From positions 723,724 to 787,723 of the forward strand of contig CAWBUS010000008.1 in the NCBI GenBank assembly GCA_963792025.1: a stretch of 64,000 nt of DNA, given 5' to 3'. This DNA is from Ginsengibacter sp963792025. GTDB lineage: Bacteria; Bacteroidota; Bacteroidia; Chitinophagales; Chitinophagaceae. The position numbers were made by a program, and so were the translations under genes. This document shows positions 33,549-42,500 of the stretch, in pieces; position 1 is the stretch's first letter, and every line of letters starts with the position of its first letter. The notes beneath the pieces were generated by a model that was given only the letters and a program-made list of their open reading frames with translations, was not told the DNA's origin and ran no database searches.

Positions 33549-34444
33549 TGAAAAAGATTGTCGTTATAGGCAGCGCCAACACCGATATGGTTGTTAAATC
33601 CACAAAACTTCCTTTGCCCGGCGAAACATTATTGGGCGGCACTTTCTTTATGAATGCCGGCGGAAAAGGGGCCAACCAGGCGGTAGCTGCGGCGAGAGCA
33701 GGCGGCGACGTAACATTGATTGCAAAAGTGGGTAATGATATTTTTGGCAAACAAACCATAGAAGGTTTACAAAAAGAAAATATTAATACTGATTATGTTT
33801 TTGTTGACGATACCGCACCTTCGGGCACTGCATTGATAATGGTAAATGATGATGGCGAGAATTGTATAGTTGTTGCACCGGGCGCCAATGCTAACTTGCT
33901 ACCCAAAGATATTGAGGCGGCAAATACCAGGGATGCTGAAATAATTTTAATGCAATTGGAAATACCAATGGAGACAATTGTTACAGCGGTAAAAATCGCA
34001 AAGTCAAATAATCAAAAAGTAGTTATCAACCCGGCGCCTGCACAAAACCTTGATGACGAATTGTTGAAAGGATTATTCCTCATTACGCCTAATGAAACAG
34101 AAGCTTCCTTGCTTACCGGGATAAAAGTTGTTGATGAAGAAACAGCATCGCAGGCTGCGGATGCGTTTTTAAACAAAGGAGTTCAAAATGTAATCATCAC
34201 GTTAGGGAAACAAGGTGCTTATTTTCAAAATGAAAATATAAAATTAAAAATTAACGCACCGGTTGTTCAGGCTGTAGATACAACTGCCGCAGGAGATACC
34301 TTCAGCGGCGCACTAACGGTAGCAATAACCGAAAATATGGCCTGGGAAAATGCAATACGATTTGCTGTAGAAGCTGCTTCTCTCTCTGTAACAAGATTGG
34401 GAGCACAATCTTCGGTTCCACATAGAAGTGAAATACTAATTTAA
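33548..34444 (+). CDS. rbsK: Ribokinase (PfkB family)
   Basis: 298 residues from the ATG at 33548, which shares bases with the upstream TGA (TGATG), so translation is probably coupled. PfkB hallmarks: I-G-S-A-N-T-D-M-V near the start, N-A-G-G-K-G-A-N-Q-A-V-A-A-A-R-A-G (signature 1), and D-T-T-A-A-G-D-T-F-S-G-A-L (signature 2 with the catalytic Asp). N-P-A-P and T-P-N-E-T-E also fit the ribokinase branch rather than fructokinase. It phosphorylates ribose or a similar pentose in the cytosol. Together with GH127 and the transporter downstream it suggests use of a furanose sugar; whether ribose is the real substrate is uncertain. Confidence 0.88.
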   Translation: MKKIVVIGSANTDMVVKSTKLPLPGETLLGGTFFMNAGGKGANQAVAAARAGGDVTLIAKVGNDIFGKQTIEGLQKENINTDYVFVDDTAPSGTALIMVNDDGENCIVVAPGANANLLPKDIEAANTRDAEIILMQLEIPMETIVTAVKIAKSNNQKVVINPAPAQNLDDELLKGLFLITPNETEASLLTGIKVVDEETASQAADAFLNKGVQNVIITLGKQGAYFQNENIKLKINAPVVQAVDTTAAGDTFSGALTVAITENMAWENAIRFAVEAASLSVTRLGAQSSVPHRSEILI

Positions 34445-34464
34445 CCAAATCAAAAAAGCGGCTT

Positions 34465-35463
34465 ATGTACATTGTAGAAAATTACGGACTTGCCATAGTG
34501 CTCTGCGTTATTACGATGCTTTGCTGGGGATCGTGGGCCAATACAACAAAGCTCACCACCAAAACCTGGCGGTTCGAACTTTTTTACTGGGATTATGGTT
34601 TTGGTATTTTGTTGGCTACTCTCGTACTGGCGTTTACGTTAGGAAGCAGTGGCGCTGAGGGCAGGGGTTTTATTGTGGATATAAAGCAAGCTCAAATGAA
34701 CAATATTGCTTCATCATTTGCAGGCGGTGTTATTTTCAATTTAGCCAATATCTTACTGGTAGCGGCTATTGGCATTGCAGGAATGTCTGTGGCGTTTCCG
34801 GTTGGCATTGGCATCGCACTTGTGCTAGGCGTAATTGTAAATTATATTTCCAATCCGCAAGGCAATGCCTTATTGATTTTTGGCGGTGTTGCGCTGATTG
34901 CTTTGGCCATCATACTCAATGCAAAAGCTTATCAGAGGTTACGAACTAATTCGGCAGATAAAGTTTCCGGCAAAGGCTTACTCTTATCGGTAGTAAGTGG
35001 ATGCTTAATGGGTTTGTTTTATAAATATGTCGCAGTCTCAATGGTAAGTAATTTCAACGTACCCGAAGCGGGGAAACTTACACCATATACAGCATTGGTA
35101 ATTTTTGCTATAGGTATTGTGGTGAGTAGTTTCGTTTTTAATTCCATACAAATGAAGTATCCATTTACTGGTAGCCCTGTTTTGTTTGCCGAGTATTTCA
35201 GGGGTAAAATCAAAGATCACCTGGTGGGTATTTTAGGAGGTATAATATGGAGTGTGGGTATGTCGCTCAGCATAATCGCTTCAGGAAAAGCCGGGCCGGC
35301 TATATCGTATGGGTTAGGCCAGGGTGCCACAGTTGTCGCTGCACTTTGGGGTATTTATGTTTGGAAAGAATTTGATAAAGCTCCAAAGGGTACCAAATCT
35401 ATATTGAATATAATGCTGCTTTTATACATTGCGGGTTTAGCGATGATTATTGTATCTAAATAA
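34465..35463 (+). CDS. GRP/RhaT-like sugar transporter of the DMT superfamily
   Basis: 332 residues with ten predicted membrane segments. The opening L-C-W-G-S-W-A-N-T-T-K-L and the segments G-V-I-F-N-L-A-N-I-L-L-V-A-A-I, A-F-P-V-G-I-G-I-A-L-V-L-G, F-A-E-Y-F-R-G and G-P-A-I-S-Y-G-L-G-Q-G-A-T are characteristic of the glucose/ribose porter (GRP) and rhamnose transporter branch. It lies 20 bp after the ribokinase gene and is the last gene of the sugar operon, so it should import the sugar that the kinase phosphorylates. The exact substrate is unknown. Spacer 35464-35821 after it shows no gene. Confidence 0.82.
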   Translation: MYIVENYGLAIVLCVITMLCWGSWANTTKLTTKTWRFELFYWDYGFGILLATLVLAFTLGSSGAEGRGFIVDIKQAQMNNIASSFAGGVIFNLANILLVAAIGIAGMSVAFPVGIGIALVLGVIVNYISNPQGNALLIFGGVALIALAIILNAKAYQRLRTNSADKVSGKGLLLSVVSGCLMGLFYKYVAVSMVSNFNVPEAGKLTPYTALVIFAIGIVVSSFVFNSIQMKYPFTGSPVLFAEYFRGKIKDHLVGILGGIIWSVGMSLSIIASGKAGPAISYGLGQGATVVAALWGIYVWKEFDKAPKGTKSILNIMLLLYIAGLAMIIVSK

Positions 35464-35821
35464 ATTTCACCCTGGTTTCTCTTCGGTGATTAACGTAAAC
35501 GGATTAAATGCAAAAGGATACTATTACTCAAGTAAATTCCAGTATGCAGCAAAAAAACAAGAAAGCACTCTTCAATCTGGCGGCCATCAAATCCTTTTTA
35601 AGTTTTTCTTCACTAATTTAATTAAAACATTTGGCAAACCTTTAAGAAATCAACTGTTAATTTCATTGTGTCAATAAAAAAGGAATAATAATATGAGGCT
35701 GTGATTCATTATTAATTCAAAACCTTCTTCTGCCTATAAAAAAAGTTTTTACTTTAACTAAACTACCCGGCCTCGCAATTTTTTACTGTTCAAAATTTTA
35801 AGGAAATGTTATAAGTGATAG

Positions 35822-35864
35822 AAGTATCACCCTGCATTTTATATAAGTATCACCCTGAATTTTT
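35822..35864 (+). promoter_or_regulatory. Direct repeats upstream of the wall-signalling operon
   Basis: AAGTATCACCCTGCATTTT (35822-35840) and AAGTATCACCCTGAATTTT (35845-35863) are nearly identical and their starts are 23 bp apart, about two helical turns. They lie 45-87 bp before the first start codon of the operon at 35909. They look like a two-site operator or a duplicated promoter element. The binding factor is unknown. Confidence 0.5.
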
Positions 35865-35908
35865 TTGTGTCGAAGAAATTATTGATAACAGTAAAATTAA
35901 AGTATTAG

Positions 35909-36859
35909 ATGCCCGTAACTACCAAACCCACCTTCTGGCAACGTTCCGGCGTACAGAGCTGGTTTCTTAAAAAAGAAACCGGTTTTACTGAAACGCCTTC
36001 CATGAAGCCGGACCTTGTATATAAGTATATCATACAAAAATTCCGGGATTCCATTGATGAACTTTCATTTGCTGACCGCATCATATTTTATCATGAATAT
36101 ATTATCTGTTTCAGCCCTCCGGACTACAATAAATTCATGGACAATAACCGGGGCATATTTTCACTCATTATAAAAGAATCTGTAAAGGCATTTTATACCA
36201 TTCTGCAGGAATACAGGCAAAAAGGAAAGAAGGTTACTGCTTCAGCCAACAAATGGGTCTTCAGGTTTGTTTCCCATCCTGATTATGAAAAAGGTGATAA
36301 GAGTTTTATAGGAAAATTGTTGCCCGGTAACATTCAGCAGAAGGAAGAAAATCTTCGTGTTACGTTTATTCCGCGCCAAACAGGTATTGCCCAAACATTC
36401 GATATTGCCGATGAAATTTTAAAAGACTTTACTTATTACAGTGATGGCTATTACGAAATTCCATGGCAGGACACACTGGTATTAGGCGACACGAATGATA
36501 TTGCCAGGCCAAAATATTTTGCACGCCTGGAAGCGACGCTCCCGGAAAAAGAATTTGCCGGCAAAAAGGTTGAATACTTAATAAAAGATGAAGCCTTAAC
36601 CGTAGCCGGCATTGATGAAAAGCCGGGGCTGGCGGGTGTTTTCCGTGTTCCATCCGAATGGGTTTCTTCACCGCATCTTTCCATTCGTTACGACAAGTCT
36701 ACGGATAAATTTTTCCTCGCTTCTTTCGGTGAAAAAACGATCGTAAATGAAAACGAAGTGAAGAACAGTTACCAGGATGCACCTTTCTGGACGGATCTTC
36801 CCATGAACTCGAAGATTGTATTGAATGGAATTGTATCAATCAACATTTTCAAAGTATAG
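35909..36859 (+). CDS. FhaA-like protein (DUF3662-like N-domain plus divergent FHA-like C-domain)
   Basis: 316 residues, cytosolic. Residues about 25-120 (L-V-Y-K-Y-I-I-Q-K-F, Y-H-E-Y-I-I-C-F-S-P-P-D-Y, then W-V-F-R-F-V) resemble the N-terminal DUF3662 domain of actinobacterial FhaA. Residues about 235-316 (F-R-V-P-S-E-W-V-S-S-P-H-L-S-I-R-Y, F-F-L-A-S-F-G-E-K-T-I-V-N, ending I-V-L-N-G-I-V-S-I-N-I-F) have the strand order of an FHA domain, but the usual G-R and S-x-x-H residues are not obvious, so phosphothreonine binding may be lost. First gene of the operon with phosphatase, RodA-PBP, FHA protein and kinase. Domain relations are my inference by eye. Confidence 0.55.
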   Translation: MPVTTKPTFWQRSGVQSWFLKKETGFTETPSMKPDLVYKYIIQKFRDSIDELSFADRIIFYHEYIICFSPPDYNKFMDNNRGIFSLIIKESVKAFYTILQEYRQKGKKVTASANKWVFRFVSHPDYEKGDKSFIGKLLPGNIQQKEENLRVTFIPRQTGIAQTFDIADEILKDFTYYSDGYYEIPWQDTLVLGDTNDIARPKYFARLEATLPEKEFAGKKVEYLIKDEALTVAGIDEKPGLAGVFRVPSEWVSSPHLSIRYDKSTDKFFLASFGEKTIVNENEVKNSYQDAPFWTDLPMNSKIVLNGIVSINIFKV

Positions 36860-36860
36860 C

Positions 36861-36956
36861 ATGGATAAAATATTGGCGATAGGATTATTGGTCATCAGCA
36901 TTGTATTACTTGTGGCACATTTTTCTGACATTAAGCAAACGCACAAAAATGGCTGA
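36861..36956 (+). CDS. 31-residue single-span membrane peptide
   Basis: ATG at 36861, one base after the FhaA-like stop; the TGA at 36954-36956 lies inside the start of the phosphatase gene (ATG 36949). The product has one hydrophobic helix (I-L-A-I-G-L-L-V-I-S-I-V-L-L-V-A) and a polar tail (D-I-K-Q-T-H-K-N-G). The tight fit between two genes and the eight-base overlap favour a translated, coupled frame. It may be a small subunit or simply a coupling device. No homologue is recognised. Confidence 0.5.
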   Translation: MDKILAIGLLVISIVLLVAHFSDIKQTHKNG

Positions 36957-38340
36957 CTATTTTTATGGTATAACGGATAAGGGCAAACGCCGGGAAAAGA
37001 ATGAAGACACTTTCTTTGCCCGGGAAACCATTGATAAGCGTTTCCTCGTTGCAGGCGTTATCGATGGCGTGGGTGGCTACGATGGCGGAGATATTGCTGC
37101 GGGAATCGCGAGCGCTGTTATCATGGAAAACCTGGAGACCGTTTCTGAAGATGTTGTTAACTCCCTTCGTCATGCAATCATTGCTGCCAATAAAAAAATA
37201 AATGAAGAAAAAAAGGAAACGGGTGTACATGACCAGATGGCCTGCGTGCTTACTTGTGTTGTAGCCGATATACAAAACAATAAATGCTGGTATGCACATG
37301 TTGGGGATACACGAATTTATTTGCTAAGAGATGATTCGCTTGTAAAAATATCCAGCGATCATTCTGTAGTTGGCTTCTTAGAAGAATCCGGCCGCTTGTC
37401 AGAGGAAGAAGCCATGCGCCATCCACGGCGCAACGAGATTACGAGGGCATTAGGTTTTGAAGAAGACATCGACACTCCCGAAGATTTTATTGAAACCGGC
37501 CAATCCCCGTTTCTTCCCGGCGACGTGTTGTTATTATGCAGCGACGGTCTTACAGATATGATCAGCTCCGGTACAATCTTGCAGGTGCTGACTTCTGAAA
37601 AAAAACTTAATGTAAAAGCAAAAGCATTAATTGATGCCGCGAATGATGCAGGAGGAAATGACAACATAACAGCAGTGCTGGTTGAAAATAATAACTGGCC
37701 AAAACAAAAACCCGAGCCTGTATCTATTGAAAGGAAAAAAAATAAAATTGCAACACCCTTTGAGACAAATAAATCCGTGCCCAATGAAAATCGTAACCCC
37801 CCAAAGAAAAACAAGCAAAGCACCATTGCATTCCTGGCGGTGCTGCTCATTGTGGTAGCTGTGGTGGCTATTTCGGTAGCTTTTCAAAAAAATAATGCGG
37901 CAACACCGTCGAATATCATCCCTGTCAAAAAAGAAAAGAAAAAAGATGAACAACTACTGGAATTGATTGCACGTGTAAATGATTCTTCTAAAAATTATGC
38001 GTTACCTCAACGCAACACGAAGCTTGAATTAACAGAACCAATCATGATTACGAAAGATAGTTTTCACCTTTCAGGTAACGGTGCTGTTCTTACGGCTGAT
38101 AATTTATATAAAGGCCCGGCTTTTATTATCAATGCTACCGCTAAAAATGTTGTGTTAGACAGTATTGTATTTGAAAATTTTGATGTAGGTATGGTGGTTC
38201 AAAAGAATAATATAACGTTCAGGCATGTACGCTTTGTTAACTGCCGCATACCTGTAGAGTATTTGGTAGCAATGCCCGATTCAGCTATCTCCGGAAGATT
38301 TAAAGATTCCATATTTATCACGAAATCAAAACTCAAATAA
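36949..38340 (+). CDS. Transmembrane PP2C-type Ser/Thr protein phosphatase
   Basis: 463 residues from the ATG at 36949; an earlier in-frame ATG at 36901 lies in the preceding peptide gene. The PP2C domain (about 1-240) has D-K-G-K-R-R-E-K-N-E-D, the metal-binding D-G-V-G-G-Y-D-G-G-D, H-V-G-D-T-R-I-Y, S-S-D-H-S, L-C-S-D-G-L-T-D and G-G-N-D-N-I-T-A. A Lys/Pro-rich linker, one membrane segment (about 288-308) and an outside domain with beta-helix-like repeats (about 330-463) follow. This is the layout of PstP except for the large exported part. It most likely reverses the kinase encoded at 43271. The next gene starts 3 bp downstream. Confidence 0.88.
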   Translation: MADYFYGITDKGKRREKNEDTFFARETIDKRFLVAGVIDGVGGYDGGDIAAGIASAVIMENLETVSEDVVNSLRHAIIAANKKINEEKKETGVHDQMACVLTCVVADIQNNKCWYAHVGDTRIYLLRDDSLVKISSDHSVVGFLEESGRLSEEEAMRHPRRNEITRALGFEEDIDTPEDFIETGQSPFLPGDVLLLCSDGLTDMISSGTILQVLTSEKKLNVKAKALIDAANDAGGNDNITAVLVENNNWPKQKPEPVSIERKKNKIATPFETNKSVPNENRNPPKKNKQSTIAFLAVLLIVVAVVAISVAFQKNNAATPSNIIPVKKEKKKDEQLLELIARVNDSSKNYALPQRNTKLELTEPIMITKDSFHLSGNGAVLTADNLYKGPAFIINATAKNVVLDSIVFENFDVGMVVQKNNITFRHVRFVNCRIPVEYLVAMPDSAISGRFKDSIFITKSKLK

Positions 38341-38343
38341 GCT

Positions 38344-41300
38344 ATGTCAAATGCAGTTCCACGGGTTGGCAACAGAAAAACAGAACGCCTTTGTCTCGTG
38401 CTTATTGGTGTTATTATGACTTTGCTTTTCTGGAAACTCTTCACGGTGTTGCAACGTGATTTTGCAGAAGTGGATAGCCGTGTTGAGAATGGCACGATGA
38501 TCAACCTGAATGCAGGAAACACCGCCGGTGCGATGACGGAGCTACTGAAAAAAGGAATGTATTTTGAAGATCCGAAAGACATTGCTTTTATTGCAGCAAC
38601 CGTAGCGGCAGCAAAAGAACCAGGCTCAACGATAGACAATATCGGCACCTTAAATAAGAAGCAATATTTTGTTAATGCAGATGAAGCTTTTCTGAAAGGG
38701 GGAAAATCTTTCAAAAACCGCGTACAACTTTCGAGAGACCTGCTGGGATTTTCTGCGGCTGATTCCACTTCATTTGAAAAAGAAAGCAAACATCCTCTGC
38801 AGGTTTCCCCGCAAACAAATGTGGACTTAGGAAATTATGACATAGCAGGCATTATTAAAAAACAAGATGGGCTGCCTGCTCCGAATGTTTTATTAAGGCT
38901 CCGGTTATTGGTACCGCAGGATAGCAGTGGTGCAGGTGATGACAATGAAAACAATGTCATACAATTTAAAAACGGCGTTAGAAAAATATTCATTCGTGAC
39001 ACGGGCAAAAACCTGCAGTTACTTTCTTTCAATGCGTATGCCCGTACGGATGCTTCCGGCAATTATCGCTTTACCGGTCTGCCGGGAAATAAGTCTTACG
39101 ATATTATTCCACTGCACCCGGGTTCTGAGTTTGGACGTTCGAAAGGTGTTGAGAAGTTACAAAACAATACAACATTTAATTTCATTGAATCACCTCATAC
39201 GATGACGCTTTTTTCTGCGAAGGATTTTAACACGCTTAAAAAAGAAAAGGCATTTATTGTAAGAACGCCAACCGAAGTAACCGATTGGTTCCGCATCATC
39301 GTCATTACATTTTTTGCATCCTTTTTTTTATTGCATTTGATTTTTTCAATTCACTCTCCGAACACCGACCAGTTATTGCTGCCGGTAATTATGATATTAA
39401 CGGGTTTGTCTTTTATAACATTATTTAGTTTACAAGACCCCTTACGTGATCGCTTCCTTGTGAAAAGCACCTTTATTTATTTCTGCATCGGGATGGCTTC
39501 TATACTGATATTCCAGTTTGTTAACCTGAAAAAGTTCACTCCCGATTCCGGCATGTTCCGGTTGTTCATTTTTAAGAACAGCAGCAAAGCTGCCAATGGC
39601 TGGCCCTGGGCGCTGGCAGCAATGGGATTGTTGTGCCTCGACATCCTATTTGGTACCGGCCCGGAGGGAAGTGGAGTTAAAGTAAATCTTTTGGGATTTC
39701 AGCCAAGCGAGATCGTAAAATACATGGTGATCCTTTTCCTGGCCGGTTTCTTCGCCGTTAATGAAAAGTTTATTTCTGAATATCCCAGCTTTAATAAACG
39801 GCTATCGTTTTTTGCTTTTTCGGTAATCGCTATAGTCGCAACAATTTTATTATTTCTTGTGATCGGCGATCTCGGTCCTGCAATCATTTGCTGCTTTACG
39901 TTCATTATACTTTTTTCTTTTTCCCGTGGTGATTTTATGCAGGTAGTAGCCGCAATGATTTTATATGCTCTTGCTACATGGGTTTTTAAAAATGTGTGGA
40001 TCGCAACCGGTATTACGGTGGCAGCGCTTGCTTTATTTATGCTGATTGCAAAAAGAAAATTAAGTGAATCTGCAGTGATGGCATTGGTAGTTGTCAGCGG
40101 ATTTTTATTGCTCGATAAGATCCCGGTGTTAGCAAAAGTGATACCAGGCCCTATACAAAGGCTGGTGGACAGGAAAGCCATTTGGTCGGATCCATGGAAT
40201 AACCAGGTGTATGGAGGAGACCAGGTAGCCAATGGCATTTGGGCTATTTCCACCGGCGGCGTTACAGGCCAGGGCGCCGGCGAAGGATTTGCTAGGACCA
40301 TCCCCGAAGCTCATACCGATATGATACTCCCTGCCATCGGCGAAGAATTTGGCTGGGCAGGTATCACGTGTATTTTTATTTTGTTCCTCGTACTGTTGCA
40401 TCGTTCCATTATTATCGGCAGGCAGGCCGGTCCGCCCTTCTTATTTTATTTATGCGCCGGTGCAGGCATTGGCCTGTTCGTACAGTTCTTATTAATAGCG
40501 GGTGGTTCCACAGGGGCGCTTCCACTGTCGGGAGTAGCCTTACCATTTACGAGTTATGGTGGAACGTCGTTGTTATGCAGCATGATTGCAGTTGGATTTT
40601 TATTGGGAGTATCCCGCCTGAATGGTTCGCAGGTTCAAATGAAATACATTTCTCAAAGACAAGATAAAAACCTGATGCCTGCTTTGTTAGCAGCGTGTGC
40701 AGCCATCTTACTGCTAATAGCTAACGTATCCGGGTACACGATAAACAAAAAAAAGTGGATCGTCGAGCCTGCATTGGTCGCCGATCGTAGTGGCTCACGA
40801 ATGTTTAGCTATAACCCGAGAATAAGCATTCTAATGAACAGGTTGCAGGCAGGCAACGTGTTTGACAGGAATGGACGTCTGCTGGCATCCAGCGATCCTC
40901 ATTTGGTGCAGACTCAAAGAGATTCTTTACTGGCCCTGGGCATACCTGATGAAAACATAGAATCACTTGCTTATAAAAGACAGGATCGATATTATCCCTT
41001 TGGGGCATATACTTTTTTCTGGACGGGCGATGCCAATACAGGCGTTTTCTCCGGGGGTAACAATGGATACTTTGCTGAGTATGCTCATGCCGCTGAACTT
41101 AGAGGGTTTCCGGCGCCGATTGTAAAATATGCCGTTAGTGCTGACAGGTATCGTGAAGAAAAATTTTTGCCGGTAGCCGGAACGGAGATGACCGTTGCGA
41201 AAAGAGATTACAGTGCACTTTCAGATCTCTTAACTGCCGGTATTAACAGCAATGATGTTGCTGAATTTAAAAAACGCAACAGGGATGTTACCCTTACTAT

Positions 41301-42474
41301 GGATGCTGCGCTGCAAACGAAAATTGAAATGGCTTTGCAGCAGGATGACAGTGTGAACAAAAAGCGTGTGTCCGTAGTAGTTATGGAAGACAAAACGGGT
41401 GATGTGTTGGCGTCGGCATGTTGGCCGCTGCCACCCGTCGATGACTTCGACCGGCTGAGCTTGCCCGAAAATGAACTCAATAAATTGCCCGGTTGGAATG
41501 TGAACACAGATATTGGATTCACGCATGCAACTCAACCTGGTTCCACCGCTAAGCTAGTTACAGCAATGGCTGCCTTTAATAAACTCGGTGTTGCTGCTGC
41601 CAAGAAAACGATCAGGGTTTATCCAAAAGATTTGATCAGGGTTACTGGTCCTGAGCCGGATGAGGCTGGTTTGATAACTATCGAGAAGGCAATCGTAAAA
41701 TCCAATAATTCTTTCTTTATACGCCTGGCTAATGAAGAACAGTTGCAGGAACAAATGGCAACACTCTATATGCAATCTGGTATGTTCCTTCATGGCGTGG
41801 GCGGATATTATTTTGAGAATGATACCAATAATATTTCGCAACAGGAAAAATGGAGAAATCTTTGGCGAGAAACAGAATTTAAAAGTCTTAACCGTTACGA
41901 CCCGGAGAACATACGTCGAACAAGAGCACTTGGTATTTCGGGAATGGCCTGGGGACAAGGCGAATTAGTGGCAACGCCGGCGGCTGTTGCAAGAATTGCT
42001 TCAGGCATTGCCAACAATGGCATGATGATACCGAACAGGTACGTATTGAACGTGAATGGCAACCCAACAAATATAAAACAAGGTGTTTCAATCGCCGGTG
42101 ATTCTGTTTATGCGCAATATCTTTCAACTTATATGAGAGAACAAAGTGCACCTAAGAAAAACCAATTTGGGATTTTCGTTGCAGGTAAAACAGGTACGCC
42201 GGAAAGAATCGTAAAAGGTGAAAGCATCAATGATGGTTGGTTTGTTTTTTTCGCACCTAAACCTAACGACAGCGGTCATGTAATAGTTTGCATCAGGATC
42301 GAAGGAACGAAAGGCTCGAGTGATGCAGTTGCCCTTGCAGGTGCTCACATCATTCCAATATTGCTTCAAAGTAATTATATAAAAAGTTTCGATCCTTTGA
42401 AGAAACAGGCAGTGCCAGGTTTGGATAACAGAAATGAATTAACAATGCGTCCTCCCGGTGAAGGTGGCCATTAA
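38344..42474 (+). CDS. RodA/FtsW glycosyltransferase fused to a class B penicillin-binding transpeptidase
   Basis: 1376 residues. Order: one membrane segment (about 17-35); an extracytoplasmic region with a carboxypeptidase-regulatory-like beta domain (about 160-270, with Y-A-R-T-D-A-S-G-N-Y-R-F-T-G-L-P-G); a polytopic SEDS domain (about 315-770, with G-F-Q-P-S-E-I-V-K and, near residue 736, S-Y-G-G-T-S); then a transpeptidase domain with S1067-T-A-K, S1120-N-N and K1282-T-G. SEDS proteins polymerise glycan strands and class B PBPs crosslink them, normally as two proteins in complex. Here they are one chain, joined without an obvious extra membrane segment beyond about 780-800. It is the central gene of the signalling operon. 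Confidence 0.92.
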   Translation: MSNAVPRVGNRKTERLCLVLIGVIMTLLFWKLFTVLQRDFAEVDSRVENGTMINLNAGNTAGAMTELLKKGMYFEDPKDIAFIAATVAAAKEPGSTIDNIGTLNKKQYFVNADEAFLKGGKSFKNRVQLSRDLLGFSAADSTSFEKESKHPLQVSPQTNVDLGNYDIAGIIKKQDGLPAPNVLLRLRLLVPQDSSGAGDDNENNVIQFKNGVRKIFIRDTGKNLQLLSFNAYARTDASGNYRFTGLPGNKSYDIIPLHPGSEFGRSKGVEKLQNNTTFNFIESPHTMTLFSAKDFNTLKKEKAFIVRTPTEVTDWFRIIVITFFASFFLLHLIFSIHSPNTDQLLLPVIMILTGLSFITLFSLQDPLRDRFLVKSTFIYFCIGMASILIFQFVNLKKFTPDSGMFRLFIFKNSSKAANGWPWALAAMGLLCLDILFGTGPEGSGVKVNLLGFQPSEIVKYMVILFLAGFFAVNEKFISEYPSFNKRLSFFAFSVIAIVATILLFLVIGDLGPAIICCFTFIILFSFSRGDFMQVVAAMILYALATWVFKNVWIATGITVAALALFMLIAKRKLSESAVMALVVVSGFLLLDKIPVLAKVIPGPIQRLVDRKAIWSDPWNNQVYGGDQVANGIWAISTGGVTGQGAGEGFARTIPEAHTDMILPAIGEEFGWAGITCIFILFLVLLHRSIIIGRQAGPPFLFYLCAGAGIGLFVQFLLIAGGSTGALPLSGVALPFTSYGGTSLLCSMIAVGFLLGVSRLNGSQVQMKYISQRQDKNLMPALLAACAAILLLIANVSGYTINKKKWIVEPALVADRSGSRMFSYNPRISILMNRLQAGNVFDRNGRLLASSDPHLVQTQRDSLLALGIPDENIESLAYKRQDRYYPFGAYTFFWTGDANTGVFSGGNNGYFAEYAHAAELRGFPAPIVKYAVSADRYREEKFLPVAGTEMTVAKRDYSALSDLLTAGINSNDVAEFKKRNRDVTLTMDAALQTKIEMALQQDDSVNKKRVSVVVMEDKTGDVLASACWPLPPVDDFDRLSLPENELNKLPGWNVNTDIGFTHATQPGSTAKLVTAMAAFNKLGVAAAKKTIRVYPKDLIRVTGPEPDEAGLITIEKAIVKSNNSFFIRLANEEQLQEQMATLYMQSGMFLHGVGGYYFENDTNNISQQEKWRNLWRETEFKSLNRYDPENIRRTRALGISGMAWGQGELVATPAAVARIASGIANNGMMIPNRYVLNVNGNPTNIKQGVSIAGDSVYAQYLSTYMREQSAPKKNQFGIFVAGKTGTPERIVKGESINDGWFVFFAPKPNDSGHVIVCIRIEGTKGSSDAVALAGAHIIPILLQSNYIKSFDPLKKQAVPGLDNRNELTMRPPGEGGH

Positions 42475-42500
42475 ATTATTTAAAACAAAGTATAACCAAC

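Noticed and set aside
35450..35677. Plus-strand frame after the sugar transporter
   Set aside because: It overlaps the transporter stop and its sequence looks like translated spacer.
39699..40301. Minus-strand frame of 200 codons opposite the RodA-PBP fusion
   Set aside because: Antisense to conserved SEDS helices; composition reflects the complementary strand.
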